The notes below the pieces were generated by a model that was given only the letters and a program-made list of their open reading frames with translations, did no database searches and was not told where the DNA came from. The translations under genes and the position numbers were made by a program. From a virus: 39,413 nt of DNA. Positions 12,778 through 19,717 of this stretch are shown piece after piece (position 1 is the stretch's first letter; every line of letters starts with the position of its first letter). The DNA lies in IMG/VR virus record IMGVR_UViG_3300042477_000313, positions 1 to 39,413 of that record; one strand, given 5' to 3'.

Positions 12778-12820
12778 TATATAGGGGCCACGAGACGACC
12801 ATTTGCTAGGTGCCCCTATA
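12778..12820 (+). promoter_or_regulatory. TATATA box with 9-bp inverted repeat
   Basis: TATATA (12778-12783) is a good -10 candidate for the cassette at 12876. TATAGGGGC (12780-12788) pairs perfectly with GCCCCTATA (12812-12820) across 23 bases. The repeat overlaps the putative -10 box and start region, so it could be a second operator or a 5' hairpin. No proper -35 is visible; regulator binding may replace it. Confidence 0.4.
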
Positions 12821-12875
12821 CGGTCGCAAGGGCCACGCGTGCCAGACAATGCACCATCAAATGAAGGGGCACAGA

Positions 12876-12992
12876 ATGCCGCACGCTGTGACAATTGCTG
12901 AACCGGCCCTAATCTGTGAAGAATTATCAACGTGGCCCCCTTGCATCCTGCCGCTAGGGGCTATGATTTGGGCACGGCAGGGATCCCCCTAA
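12876..12992 (+). CDS. Small hypothetical protein, 38 aa
   Basis: ATG 12876 has AAGGGG seven bases upstream, a strong ribosome site in an otherwise non-coding region. The product MPHAVTIAEPALICEELSTW... ends GAMIWARQGSP. It has no known domain. It is the first gene downstream of the Fur-like boxes and may be a leader peptide or a small effector. Low certainty because of size. Confidence 0.35.
   Translation: MPHAVTIAEPALICEELSTWPPCILPLGAMIWARQGSP
12962..12967 (+). promoter_or_regulatory. Candidate -10 box (TATGAT) for the accessory cassette
   Basis: TATGAT lies 51 bases before ATG 13018, with TTGCAT 15 bases upstream as a short-spaced -35. It lies inside the small gene at 12876. It may drive the cassette 13018-14619 independently of the Fur-like region. 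Confidence 0.3.
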
Positions 12993-13017
12993 TCGCTCCC
13001 CCTGCTGTCACAAGCAA

Positions 13018-13203
13018 ATGACCCTTTCTATCCTCTGGGGCTTTCTCCTGCCCCTTGTGCTGATCATTGCCCTGATCGATCTGGCCACCATGAGTCAAGA
13101 GCGCAGGATCCGGGTTCTTAAGCGTTGCGGCCACTCTCAACAAGCAATCGCCGATCGCCTTGGGATCACCCGGTACCGTGTCCGTCTCGCCCTGGCCTCA
13201 TGA
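13018..13203 (+). CDS. Membrane-anchored helix-turn-helix protein, 61 aa
   Basis: ATG 13018. Residues 2-23 are a strong transmembrane helix (LSILWGFLLPLVLIIALIDL). Residues 27-60 are a helix-turn-helix of the resolvase/Trp-repressor type (RIRVLKRCGHSQQAIADRLG, ITRYRVRLALAS). I recall 'TM plus HTH' mini-proteins of this form in cyanophages, with no function known. The combination would tether DNA to the membrane, or the helix-turn-helix may have another use. It is coupled by ATGA to the next gene. Confidence 0.6.
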   Translation: MTLSILWGFLLPLVLIIALIDLATMSQERRIRVLKRCGHSQQAIADRLGITRYRVRLALAS

Positions 13204-13349
13204 TTAGCTCTTTCTATCAGGATTGGCCGGATGCCGGCCCCTACGATCTGGACCCGATCGATCCCGAACCCGATCAGGATTGCAGCGATCAGATCTGGGA
13301 TGAATGCCTAACCGCTGCTGAACGCAACCATTCGCTATTCAACAAATGA
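13200..13349 (+). CDS. Small acidic hypothetical protein, 49 aa
   Basis: ATG 13200 overlaps the previous TGA. The product (MISSFYQDWPDAGPYDLDPI... CSDQIWDECLTAAERNH) is strongly acidic, rich in Asp and Pro, with a short C-terminal helix. No family recognised. Coupling on both sides (ATGA overlaps) supports it as a real gene of the cassette. Confidence 0.5.
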   Translation: MISSFYQDWPDAGPYDLDPIDPEPDQDCSDQIWDECLTAAERNHSLFNK

Positions 13350-13528
13350 CCGGACCCATTCTCCCCGGCGAGCATGCCCCCCTTGTGCGGGCTATCCCCT
13401 CTCGCAAGCCATCCGAAGTTGAACTGTTCCCCCTGCCTTCTCAGGCCCTGCGCGATCTGGCCACCATGGCCCGCTTGCAAGGTGCACAGGATGTAGAAGA
13501 ACCTGACCACGAATTCGACCCTTTCTAA
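13346..13528 (+). CDS. Small hypothetical protein, 60 aa
   Basis: ATG 13346, ATGA overlap with the previous gene. MTGPILPGEHAPLVRAIPSRKP... has a Pro-rich start, a short helix (QALRDLATMARLQGAQ) and an acidic end. No domain is recognised. The 10-base spacing to the next ATG is normal for an operon. Confidence 0.45.
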   Translation: MTGPILPGEHAPLVRAIPSRKPSEVELFPLPSQALRDLATMARLQGAQDVEEPDHEFDPF

Positions 13529-13538
13529 ATAACAAATT

Positions 13539-13868
13539 ATGAAGATCACCGAACAGGATCAGTTCCCAGCACAGATCACCGTTTGGCGTAAGGATGATTC
13601 AGTCCGTGCACGCGCCGAATCACTGCGATCTGTCACCCTGCCAGACGGAACCGTTGCAAAGCTTTTGCGCGATGGCGCCGTCGGCAGATTTAATCTCAAG
13701 AACGGTGAAAAGATATTAAAGCTCAGGTTCAATCGCAAATGGCACATGGTGCCAACCATGGAAGATGTCCAAATGTGGACCCTAGATTCAGTCTGTGAAA
13801 CACCGGATGGCCGCATGGTTGAACCTGACGCGCCAGATTCCTGGCTATCACTTCTCAAGCTTGTTTGA
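13539..13868 (+). CDS. Hypothetical protein, 109 aa
   Basis: ATG 13539. A beta-rich protein: SLRSVTLPDGTVAKLLRDGAV, RFNLKNGEKILKLRF, WHMVPTMEDVQMWTLDSV. The repeated strand-turn pattern suggests a small barrel or sandwich. No family name. It is followed by the cysteine-rich gene at 13921, with a gap of 52 bases that holds no clear promoter. Confidence 0.55.
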   Translation: MKITEQDQFPAQITVWRKDDSVRARAESLRSVTLPDGTVAKLLRDGAVGRFNLKNGEKILKLRFNRKWHMVPTMEDVQMWTLDSVCETPDGRMVEPDAPDSWLSLLKLV

Positions 13869-13920
13869 TCACTTAGGGGCTGCCATTGTGCGTCCCTTTT
13901 TATCCAATCGCAAACCACAA

Positions 13921-14619
13921 ATGACTAAACTTTCGGATCTGAAATTTCACCTGACTAAAGTTTCGTCAAATGCCAAGACAGGGCCGATACCTGTCAGCAC
14001 GTCATCCCGTGCCACGTGCTCGCCATCCTGCCCTTTCATGGGCAACGGTTGCTACGCCGAATCTGGCCCCCTGGCCCTGCACTGGGCAAAGGTCACAAAG
14101 GGCGACCGTGGCACAGGCCTCAGGCAATTTGTAGCCGCTATTATGGCCCTGCCCCCAGCCCAACTCTGGCGCCATAATCAAAGCGGGGATCTGCCCCATA
14201 CGTTCGGTCGCATTTCACGGCGCTTTGTGCGGCAAATTATCGAAGCGAATCGGGGTAAGCGTGGCTACACGTACACGCACCACGACCCGAACCTAGGCGA
14301 GAACCTATCCCTTCTCAGGCAAGCGAACCGCCAAGGATTTCGCATCAACTTGTCCACGGAATCAGAGACTGTTGCAGACCGCGCCATTGCCTCAGGTATC
14401 CCTGCCGTCCTGGCCGTTTCATCATCAGAGACGCGCACCACGTGGGCCACACCAGACGGCAATCGAGTCTTGGTCTGCCCCGCTCAAAGGTCAGATAGCA
14501 AGACTTGTGCAGACTGCCAGTTGTGCCACACAAGGGGGAAGCGGGTGATCATCGCTTTTCTCGCCCATGGCACAAGCAAACGAAAGGCTGAGCAAGCGAT
14601 CATCAATCAAGCAAGTTAA
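13921..14619 (+). CDS. Conserved cysteine-rich phage/plasmid protein (DUF7227-like), 232 aa
   Basis: ATG 13921. N-terminal KTGPIPVSTSSRATCSPSC, then PFMGNGCYAESGPLALHW, a conserved pattern I have seen in many phage and plasmid proteins of unknown function. It then has a TIM-barrel-like region (GYTYTHHDPN..., FRINLSTESETVADRAIASG, IPAVLAVSSSETR) and a C-terminal Cys cluster (LVCPAQRSDSKTCADCQLCH). The seven Cys in two groups, with 'CYAE' as in Gp37/Gp68-type proteins, suggest a metal or Fe-S centre. It ends the cassette before a terminator. Confidence 0.6.
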   Translation: MTKLSDLKFHLTKVSSNAKTGPIPVSTSSRATCSPSCPFMGNGCYAESGPLALHWAKVTKGDRGTGLRQFVAAIMALPPAQLWRHNQSGDLPHTFGRISRRFVRQIIEANRGKRGYTYTHHDPNLGENLSLLRQANRQGFRINLSTESETVADRAIASGIPAVLAVSSSETRTTWATPDGNRVLVCPAQRSDSKTCADCQLCHTRGKRVIIAFLAHGTSKRKAEQAIINQAS

Positions 14620-14640
14620 ATCGATCGCACACCATCAACG

Positions 14641-14671
14641 CCCCGGCCATTGTGTCGGGGTATTTTTTTTT
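14641..14671 (+). terminator. Intrinsic terminator of the accessory cassette
   Basis: CCCCGGC (14641-14647) pairs with GTCGGGG (14654-14660), seven pairs including one G-U, with a six-base loop, followed by TA and nine T (14663-14671). It lies 22 bases after the stop of the cysteine-rich gene. A strong plus-strand terminator. Confidence 0.85.
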
Positions 14672-14675
14672 GCAC

Positions 14676-14699
14676 AAAAAAAGGGGGCAATTGCCCCCC
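14676..14699 (-). terminator. Minus-strand terminator for the gene at 14887
   Basis: GGGGGCAATTGCCCCC (14683-14698) is a perfect palindrome. On the minus strand it is followed by seven T (complement of A 14676-14682). The gene's stop codon sits at its left edge. It faces the plus-strand terminator, so transcription from both sides stops here. Confidence 0.8.
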
Positions 14700-14887
14700 T
14701 ATTCTTTATCAAGTTCGTGCTCGAGATCCATGCAATGACAAATCAAATCGCCGAACTTTGAATCTAACTGCTTGTCCCATTCTTCATCGGTTGCATTCTT
14801 CCTTAATGATTCCAGCTCGTTCTTGATAGCTTGAGCGGTCTCAATTAAAGACAACATCCGGGAGAATGTTTCCTCAAAGTTATTCAT
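14699..14887 (-). CDS. Small helical protein, 62 aa
   Basis: ATG 14887 (upstream in-frame starts to 14974 give an implausible leader). MNNFEETFSRMLSLIETAQAI... KNELESLRKNATDEEWDKQLD... is all helix with coiled-coil spacing and a C-terminal CHCMDLEHELDKE. It is a lone minus-strand gene between two plus-strand blocks, with its own terminator, just before the late region. Such isolated small genes are often regulators, but nothing in it names one. Confidence 0.55.
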   Translation of the reverse strand: MNNFEETFSRMLSLIETAQAIKNELESLRKNATDEEWDKQLDSKFGDLICHCMDLEHELDKE

Positions 14888-15194
14888 AATTAAAGGTGCG
14901 ATGGGCGGCCATTTGGCCATTGACAATATAGCGCAGAACCTGCCGGTAGGGGGCAGATTGTAACAATTCTTCACGGCCTAATTGATTCTCATTTGCGGGT
15001 CCTTGCTGCGAACTGCGCTGCAGGTAATTTCGAACCCCCTTCTTTCTCTAGCGTTAGAACTATGCGTGTCGCAGCATTCTCAGGTTTGTCTCATTTTGAG
15101 ACGCCAAAATCAAAAAGTTGACAATTATATGCCAAGAAAAGCTCCTGTGGCACTATTTCGCTTAAAACCGCGCTATCTGCCTTAAATTGCGTCT
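14888..15194 (+). promoter_or_regulatory. Late-region control segment with operator and -35 candidate; possible cos area
   Basis: No gene of more than about 40 codons is supported here. 15088-15102 holds GTCTCA-ttt-TGAGAC, the same half-site as the early operator at 6137-6163. TTGACA lies at 15118-15123, but a -10 at normal spacing is not clear. A CTGCC...GGCAG hairpin (14940-14956) and GGCCATTTGGCC (14908-14919) are present. In lambda the cos site precedes nu1, so the packaging start may also be here; I cannot identify cosN by eye. Confidence 0.4.
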
Positions 15195-15677
15195 ATGACC
15201 GTCTGCAACACCAAGGAGCTGGCCGAGGAGCTTGGCATCACGCAGGCTCGCATCAGCCAAATGAAGAGCCAGGGCCGTTTCGACGGTTGCTTCATGGTTG
15301 TCCGCAACAAGATCGAGTGGGACAAGGAAGCAGCGGTCAAGGCGTACACCGAGGGCAACCCGCTTGTCTCAACGAGTCCCACGCGTAAGACATCCTCTGA
15401 ACTTGAGATCCCGACCTTTAATGAAAGCCGTGCGAAGTCTGAGCATTTCCGTGCCGAACTGGCTCGACTGGACCTCGAGGTCAAAGAAGATCAGCTTGTG
15501 GAGGTTTCTCGTGTGCAGCGCGAGGCTTTCACTTCTGCTCGTGCTGTACGTGATGCTTTGGGGAATATTCCTGATCGTGTCAGCAATCAGTTGGCTGCTG
15601 AGTCTGACCCGGTCGTCATCCACCAGACGTTGACCAGCGAGATCCGCAGGGCTTTGGAGACCTTGACCGATGCGTGA
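15195..15677 (+). CDS. terS: Terminase small subunit (Nu1/DUF1441-like)
   Basis: 160 aa from ATG 15195. N-terminal helix-turn-helix (TKELAEELGITQARISQMKSQ) as in Nu1, then a linker, then ESRAKSEHFRAELARLDLEV, VEVSRVQREAFTSARAVRDAL and NIPDRVSNQLAAESD, the helical part of the Nu1 and DUF1441 families. It recognises the packaging site and hands it to the large subunit. It overlaps terL by eight bases, as usual for the pair. Confidence 0.82.
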   Translation: MTVCNTKELAEELGITQARISQMKSQGRFDGCFMVVRNKIEWDKEAAVKAYTEGNPLVSTSPTRKTSSELEIPTFNESRAKSEHFRAELARLDLEVKEDQLVEVSRVQREAFTSARAVRDALGNIPDRVSNQLAAESDPVVIHQTLTSEIRRALETLTDA

Positions 15678-17583
15678 TGGTGCCCTGATCTACAGGCATG
15701 CGTTCCGTGACGGCCTGAAGCCTGATCCTGACTTGACCGTGAGTCAGTGGGCTGACATGTACAGGATGTTGTCCAACAAGGCGAGTGCTGAACCCGGCCC
15801 CTGGCGCACAGACCGGACGCCGTATCTGAAAGAGATTATGGACTCCATGTCTGCCAGCTCTCCTGTGCAGAAGGTGGTGTTCATGGCTGGTGCGCAGCTT
15901 GGCAAGACAGAAGCGATCAACAACGTCGTTGGGTACATGATTGCCCACGCGCCAGGCCCAGCACTTTTTGTGCAGCCGACGATCGAGATGGCTAAAAGAT
16001 TGAGCAAACAACGTCTTGACTCGTTGATTCATGAGACACCGTGTCTGGCGGAGAAGGTCGCTCCGGCTCGAAGCCGCGATTCAGGCAACACGATGTTTTC
16101 AAAAGAATTTCCAGGTGGAATCCTCCTCCTCACCGGCGCGAACTCAGCTACGGGCCTGCGTTCTGCTCCTTGCCGTTGGGTACTTCTTGATGAGGTTGAT
16201 GCTTTCCCAAGCGATGTGGACGGCGAGGGAGACCCTTGCGCATTGGCGGAGCGTCGTGCGTCAACGTTCAGCAGGCGGAAGATCATCCTGACGTCAACCC
16301 CCACCGTCAAGGATACGAGCCGCATCGAGGCCGAATATCTCGCATCAGATCAACGGCGTTACTTCGTCCCCTGTCCCCATTGCGATCACATGCAGTGGCT
16401 GCAGTGGAAGAATTTGCAGTGGCGTGACGGCGACCCCAAGACTGTTGCGTATGTGTGCGAAAGCTGTGGCACGCACATTCAGGAGTACTACAAGAGCGAG
16501 ATGCTGCGCAAGGGCGAGTGGCGTGCGATGGCAGATAGTCAAGATCAAAGAACGATCGGATTTCATCTGTCGTCTCTGTACTCACCGCTGGGTTGGAAAA
16601 GCTGGGAAGAGATTGTTGGTGAATTTTTACGTGCGAAGAACGACGCGCCCCTGCTGAAGACGTTTGTCAATACGATCCTGGGCGAGACCTGGGAAGAGGA
16701 GACAGGGGCAAAGCTTGGTGCTGACAGCTTGTCTGAACGGGCTGAGTTTTACCCCGCTGGTGAACTGCCGAAGGGGGCGGTCATACTCACGGCTGGGGTG
16801 GACGTGCAGGACAACCGCGTTGCCGTTGGGTTGTATGCATGGGGCGCTGGTGAGGAGTGTTGGCTGATTGGGCACACTGAGATTTACGGCGATCCAGCAG
16901 GTGAAAAGTTGTGGAGTCAAGTTGATGACCTCGTATTTAGGGACTATCCACATGCAGATGGCGGAAGAGTCAAGGTGTCTGCTATTGGTTGCGACTCAGG
17001 CGGCCACTACACCTCAGAAGTGTATGCGTATGCTCGAAGCCGCAAGAACAAAGGTGTTTTTGCGTTGAAGGGTCAATCGGTCAGGAACAAACCGCCAATT
17101 GGCAAGCCGTCAAAGGTTGACATCAACTACAAGGGGCAGGTGTTGAAGAATTCGGCCGAGGTGTTCCCTGTTGGCGTTGACACGATCAAGAGCACTTTGT
17201 TTGGCCGGATGAAGCACAACGAGCCAGGCGCAGGATTCATCCACTTCCACGCTGAGGCAGGGCAGGAGTACTTCAAGCAAATCACGTCAGAACGACAGGT
17301 TGTGCGCTACGTCAAGGGTTTCGCCGTTCGTGAATGGAAGAAGAAAGCGGGCGATCGCAACGAGGCACTGGACTGCTTCGTGTACAGCTATGCAGCGTTA
17401 CATTTCCTTTACATGCGCTTCAACAGGAATACGATCTTCGAGCAGTTTCAGCGGAGTATTGGCAAGCCATCGAAAGCCGACAATACTGGTGACGTATCGG
17501 TGGATAAGCCGATAGAATCCCCATATCGCCCGCCGCAACGCCGGTTGCAACGACGAAATTCCTCATTCGTGACGAGCTGGTGA
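15670..17583 (+). CDS. terL: Terminase large subunit (GpA family)
   Basis: 637 aa from ATG 15670. Walker A at residues 74-80 (GAQLGKT), Walker B at 171-175 (VLLDE), then the CPHCDH...CESCG zinc-like pair typical of the gpA family, and nuclease motifs AGVDVQDNRVAVGLY and IGCDSGGHYT. The C-terminal GDRNEALDCFVYSYAAL is also family-typical. It is the ATP motor and cos-cutting nuclease for DNA packaging. Length matches lambda gpA (641 aa). Confident. Confidence 0.95.
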   Translation: MRDGALIYRHAFRDGLKPDPDLTVSQWADMYRMLSNKASAEPGPWRTDRTPYLKEIMDSMSASSPVQKVVFMAGAQLGKTEAINNVVGYMIAHAPGPALFVQPTIEMAKRLSKQRLDSLIHETPCLAEKVAPARSRDSGNTMFSKEFPGGILLLTGANSATGLRSAPCRWVLLDEVDAFPSDVDGEGDPCALAERRASTFSRRKIILTSTPTVKDTSRIEAEYLASDQRRYFVPCPHCDHMQWLQWKNLQWRDGDPKTVAYVCESCGTHIQEYYKSEMLRKGEWRAMADSQDQRTIGFHLSSLYSPLGWKSWEEIVGEFLRAKNDAPLLKTFVNTILGETWEEETGAKLGADSLSERAEFYPAGELPKGAVILTAGVDVQDNRVAVGLYAWGAGEECWLIGHTEIYGDPAGEKLWSQVDDLVFRDYPHADGGRVKVSAIGCDSGGHYTSEVYAYARSRKNKGVFALKGQSVRNKPPIGKPSKVDINYKGQVLKNSAEVFPVGVDTIKSTLFGRMKHNEPGAGFIHFHAEAGQEYFKQITSERQVVRYVKGFAVREWKKKAGDRNEALDCFVYSYAALHFLYMRFNRNTIFEQFQRSIGKPSKADNTGDVSVDKPIESPYRPPQRRLQRRNSSFVTSW

Positions 17584-18158
17584 GCATCCTTGTCCCAAAT
17601 CTGATTTACGCGGGCGACACAGTTGTGTTTGACGTGCCTGCGTTCAAAGACGCAATCGGCACAAACATCGACAGTGGCACCTTCACGCTCACGTGGTACG
17701 CACGGACGAATACTGCAAATGAAGGCGCGACTGTTGTTGGCACTGCTGAGGGCACTGGCTGGCGCATAACGATCCCTGCGGCCACCACAACGGGTTTTGA
17801 TGCAGGCCTGTGGACCTGGCAGGCAATTGCGACCTACAGCACACAGCAATACACGGCAGGGCGCGGCCAGTTCACTGTCAAGGCGTCAGCCAAATATGCA
17901 GGCTCACCCGGCGCATTCGACGATCGTTCTCGCGCTGAGATTGACCTTTCTTACGTTGAGACAGCAATACGCACACTGGCCCAGGGTGGCATGGTGCAGG
18001 AATATCAGATTGGTGGGCGTAGCCTGAGGCGTTACAAAATGGCTGAGCTGCTCCAGCTTCGTGATGATCTCAAGAGCGAAATTGCGATGGAGCGCAAAGC
18101 TGAAAAAATACGTCAGGGCCTTGGTAACCCTGGCCTCGCCAAAGTGAGGTTCAAGTAA
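17580..18158 (+). CDS. Head-tail joining protein gpW fused to an Ig-like domain
   Basis: 192 aa from GTG 17580, GTGA-coupled to terL. Residues 1-105 are beta-rich (GTFTLTWYARTNTANEGATV, AGLWTWQAIATYS) like a small Ig-type or decoration domain. Residues 115-192 (SYVETAIRTLAQGGMVQEY, GGRSLRRYKMAELLQLRDDL, GLAKVRF) match lambda gpW (68 aa), which joins portal and tail connector. The gene order terL-W-portal is the lambda order. The added domain would sit on the connector or head surface. Confidence 0.7.
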   Translation: MSILVPNLIYAGDTVVFDVPAFKDAIGTNIDSGTFTLTWYARTNTANEGATVVGTAEGTGWRITIPAATTTGFDAGLWTWQAIATYSTQQYTAGRGQFTVKASAKYAGSPGAFDDRSRAEIDLSYVETAIRTLAQGGMVQEYQIGGRSLRRYKMAELLQLRDDLKSEIAMERKAEKIRQGLGNPGLAKVRFK

Positions 18159-19717
18159 TGGCAATCTTCGGCATCGGGCGTACCCACGCGTTGCGTCAGC
18201 AACTTGAAGAAGCACAACAGAAGAATGCTTACTTCAAGCGTGCTTATGCCGCTGCGCAGAACAACAGACTGACATCTGATTGGATCAGTCAGGCCACTTC
18301 TGCTGACAGCGAGATCAGAGGCAGTATCAGGATGCTGCGCAATCGCGCTCGGCAACTGGTGCGTGATTCAGATTTTGCCAAGGCTGCCCTGAGAGCTGTA
18401 CGCAATAACGTCGTCGGCACCGGCATCAGGATGCAAGCTCAGGTGCGTATGCAGCGTGGTGGTCGGCTGGCTGATGACATTAATCGCCGCATCGAGGAGG
18501 AGTGGGATCGCTGGACCTCGGCAAAGCGCTGTCACACGGCTGGCAAACTGAGCTGGTACGACATTCAACGCCTCTGCATCACGTCGATGCTTGAGTCTGG
18601 CGAGGTGTTTGTGCGCCTTGTCCGTCAACCGTTTGGCAATAGCCGCGTCCCGCTGGGCATCGAGATCATTGAATCTGATCTGCTCGACGACGACTACAAC
18701 GCCATTGAGAAGAATGGCAACGAAGTGCGGATGGGCATTGAGATTGACAGGTGGGGCAGGCCCGTCGCGTATCACTTCTTTGACTACCACCCAGGCGACT
18801 ATCAGTTCTCATACGCTCAGAAAGCTGCCAAACGTCGCATCAGGATCCCCGCTGATGATGTCCTTCACCTGTATCTGATCGAACGCCCAGGGCAGACACG
18901 TGGCATCAGTGCATTTGCATCAGCGATCATGCGCCTGCGCAATCTGAGCGGGTACGAGGAAGCTGAAATTGTTGCAGCGCGTGCAAGCTCGTCGATGATG
19001 GCGTTCGTCAAGACCCCTGATCAGGAGCTTTTTGAGGATGGCACGTTTGACCAAGACTCAGTGCTCGACTTCTCACCCGGAAGCATTAGGCGTCTGGCCC
19101 CAGGAGAAGAAATGCAATTCTTTACGCCCAATCGGCCGGATGATGCGTTTACTCCTTTTGTGCAGCAAATGCTGCGAGCTGTCGCTGCTGGGGTTGGTTG
19201 TAGTTACACGCAAGTCTCAAGCGATTTCTCTCAGAGCAACTACAGCTCTTCACGTCTGGAACTGCTCGAAACAAGAACTCATTACAAAACGCTTCAGCAG
19301 TACGTGATCGAATCACTGTGCGAAGAGGTGTACGAGCGTTGGCTTGAGATGGCCGTCATGGCTGGCGTTCTGGATCTGCCGAACTACGACAGCAATCCTG
19401 ATCGCTACGAAGAAGCCAAGTGGATCGCCCCTGCTGCACAGTTTGTTGACCCACAGAAAGAAGCTGCTGCGTACAAGGATCTGATTCGCAGTGGTGTCAT
19501 GACGCTGTCACAAGTGATCGCACTGCATGGCGGTGACTTCGAAGATCAGATGCGTCAACGGCAGCATGAACTGGCAGTCGCTGATGAGCTTGGCATTGTG
19601 CTCGACACTGATCCCTCGCAAGTTTCAAACAACGGCGTTTCGCAGCCTGTTCCTGTTGCCCCAACCGAACATCCGGTAGAACATGAGGAAGAACCTGAAC
19701 TTGAGGACATTGACTGA
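18158..19717 (+). CDS. Portal protein (lambda gpB family)
   Basis: 519 aa from ATG 18158, overlapping the previous stop by one base. Features of PF05136 portals: SDSEIRGSIRMLRNRARQLV near the start, AALRAVRNNVVGTGIRMQ, and LLELSG-type patterns such as HLYLIERPGQTRGISAF and ASAIMRLRNLSGYEEAE. The DFSQSNYSSSRLELLETRTH segment and an acidic C-terminus also fit. The dodecameric ring is the packaging gate at one capsid vertex. Length is close to lambda gpB (533 aa). Confidence 0.92.
   Translation: MAIFGIGRTHALRQQLEEAQQKNAYFKRAYAAAQNNRLTSDWISQATSADSEIRGSIRMLRNRARQLVRDSDFAKAALRAVRNNVVGTGIRMQAQVRMQRGGRLADDINRRIEEEWDRWTSAKRCHTAGKLSWYDIQRLCITSMLESGEVFVRLVRQPFGNSRVPLGIEIIESDLLDDDYNAIEKNGNEVRMGIEIDRWGRPVAYHFFDYHPGDYQFSYAQKAAKRRIRIPADDVLHLYLIERPGQTRGISAFASAIMRLRNLSGYEEAEIVAARASSSMMAFVKTPDQELFEDGTFDQDSVLDFSPGSIRRLAPGEEMQFFTPNRPDDAFTPFVQQMLRAVAAGVGCSYTQVSSDFSQSNYSSSRLELLETRTHYKTLQQYVIESLCEEVYERWLEMAVMAGVLDLPNYDSNPDRYEEAKWIAPAAQFVDPQKEAAAYKDLIRSGVMTLSQVIALHGGDFEDQMRQRQHELAVADELGIVLDTDPSQVSNNGVSQPVPVAPTEHPVEHEEEPELEDID

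Noticed and set aside
14981-14995. A further Fur-like half site (GATTCTCATTT)
   Set aside because: Only the right half fits; the left half has two of seven matches, so it is not a 7-1-7 palindrome.
15025-15045. TTCGAACCCCC looks like a tRNA T-arm or an attP core
   Set aside because: The flanking bases do not make a T stem, no anticodon or acceptor arm is present, and there is no integrase in the genome.
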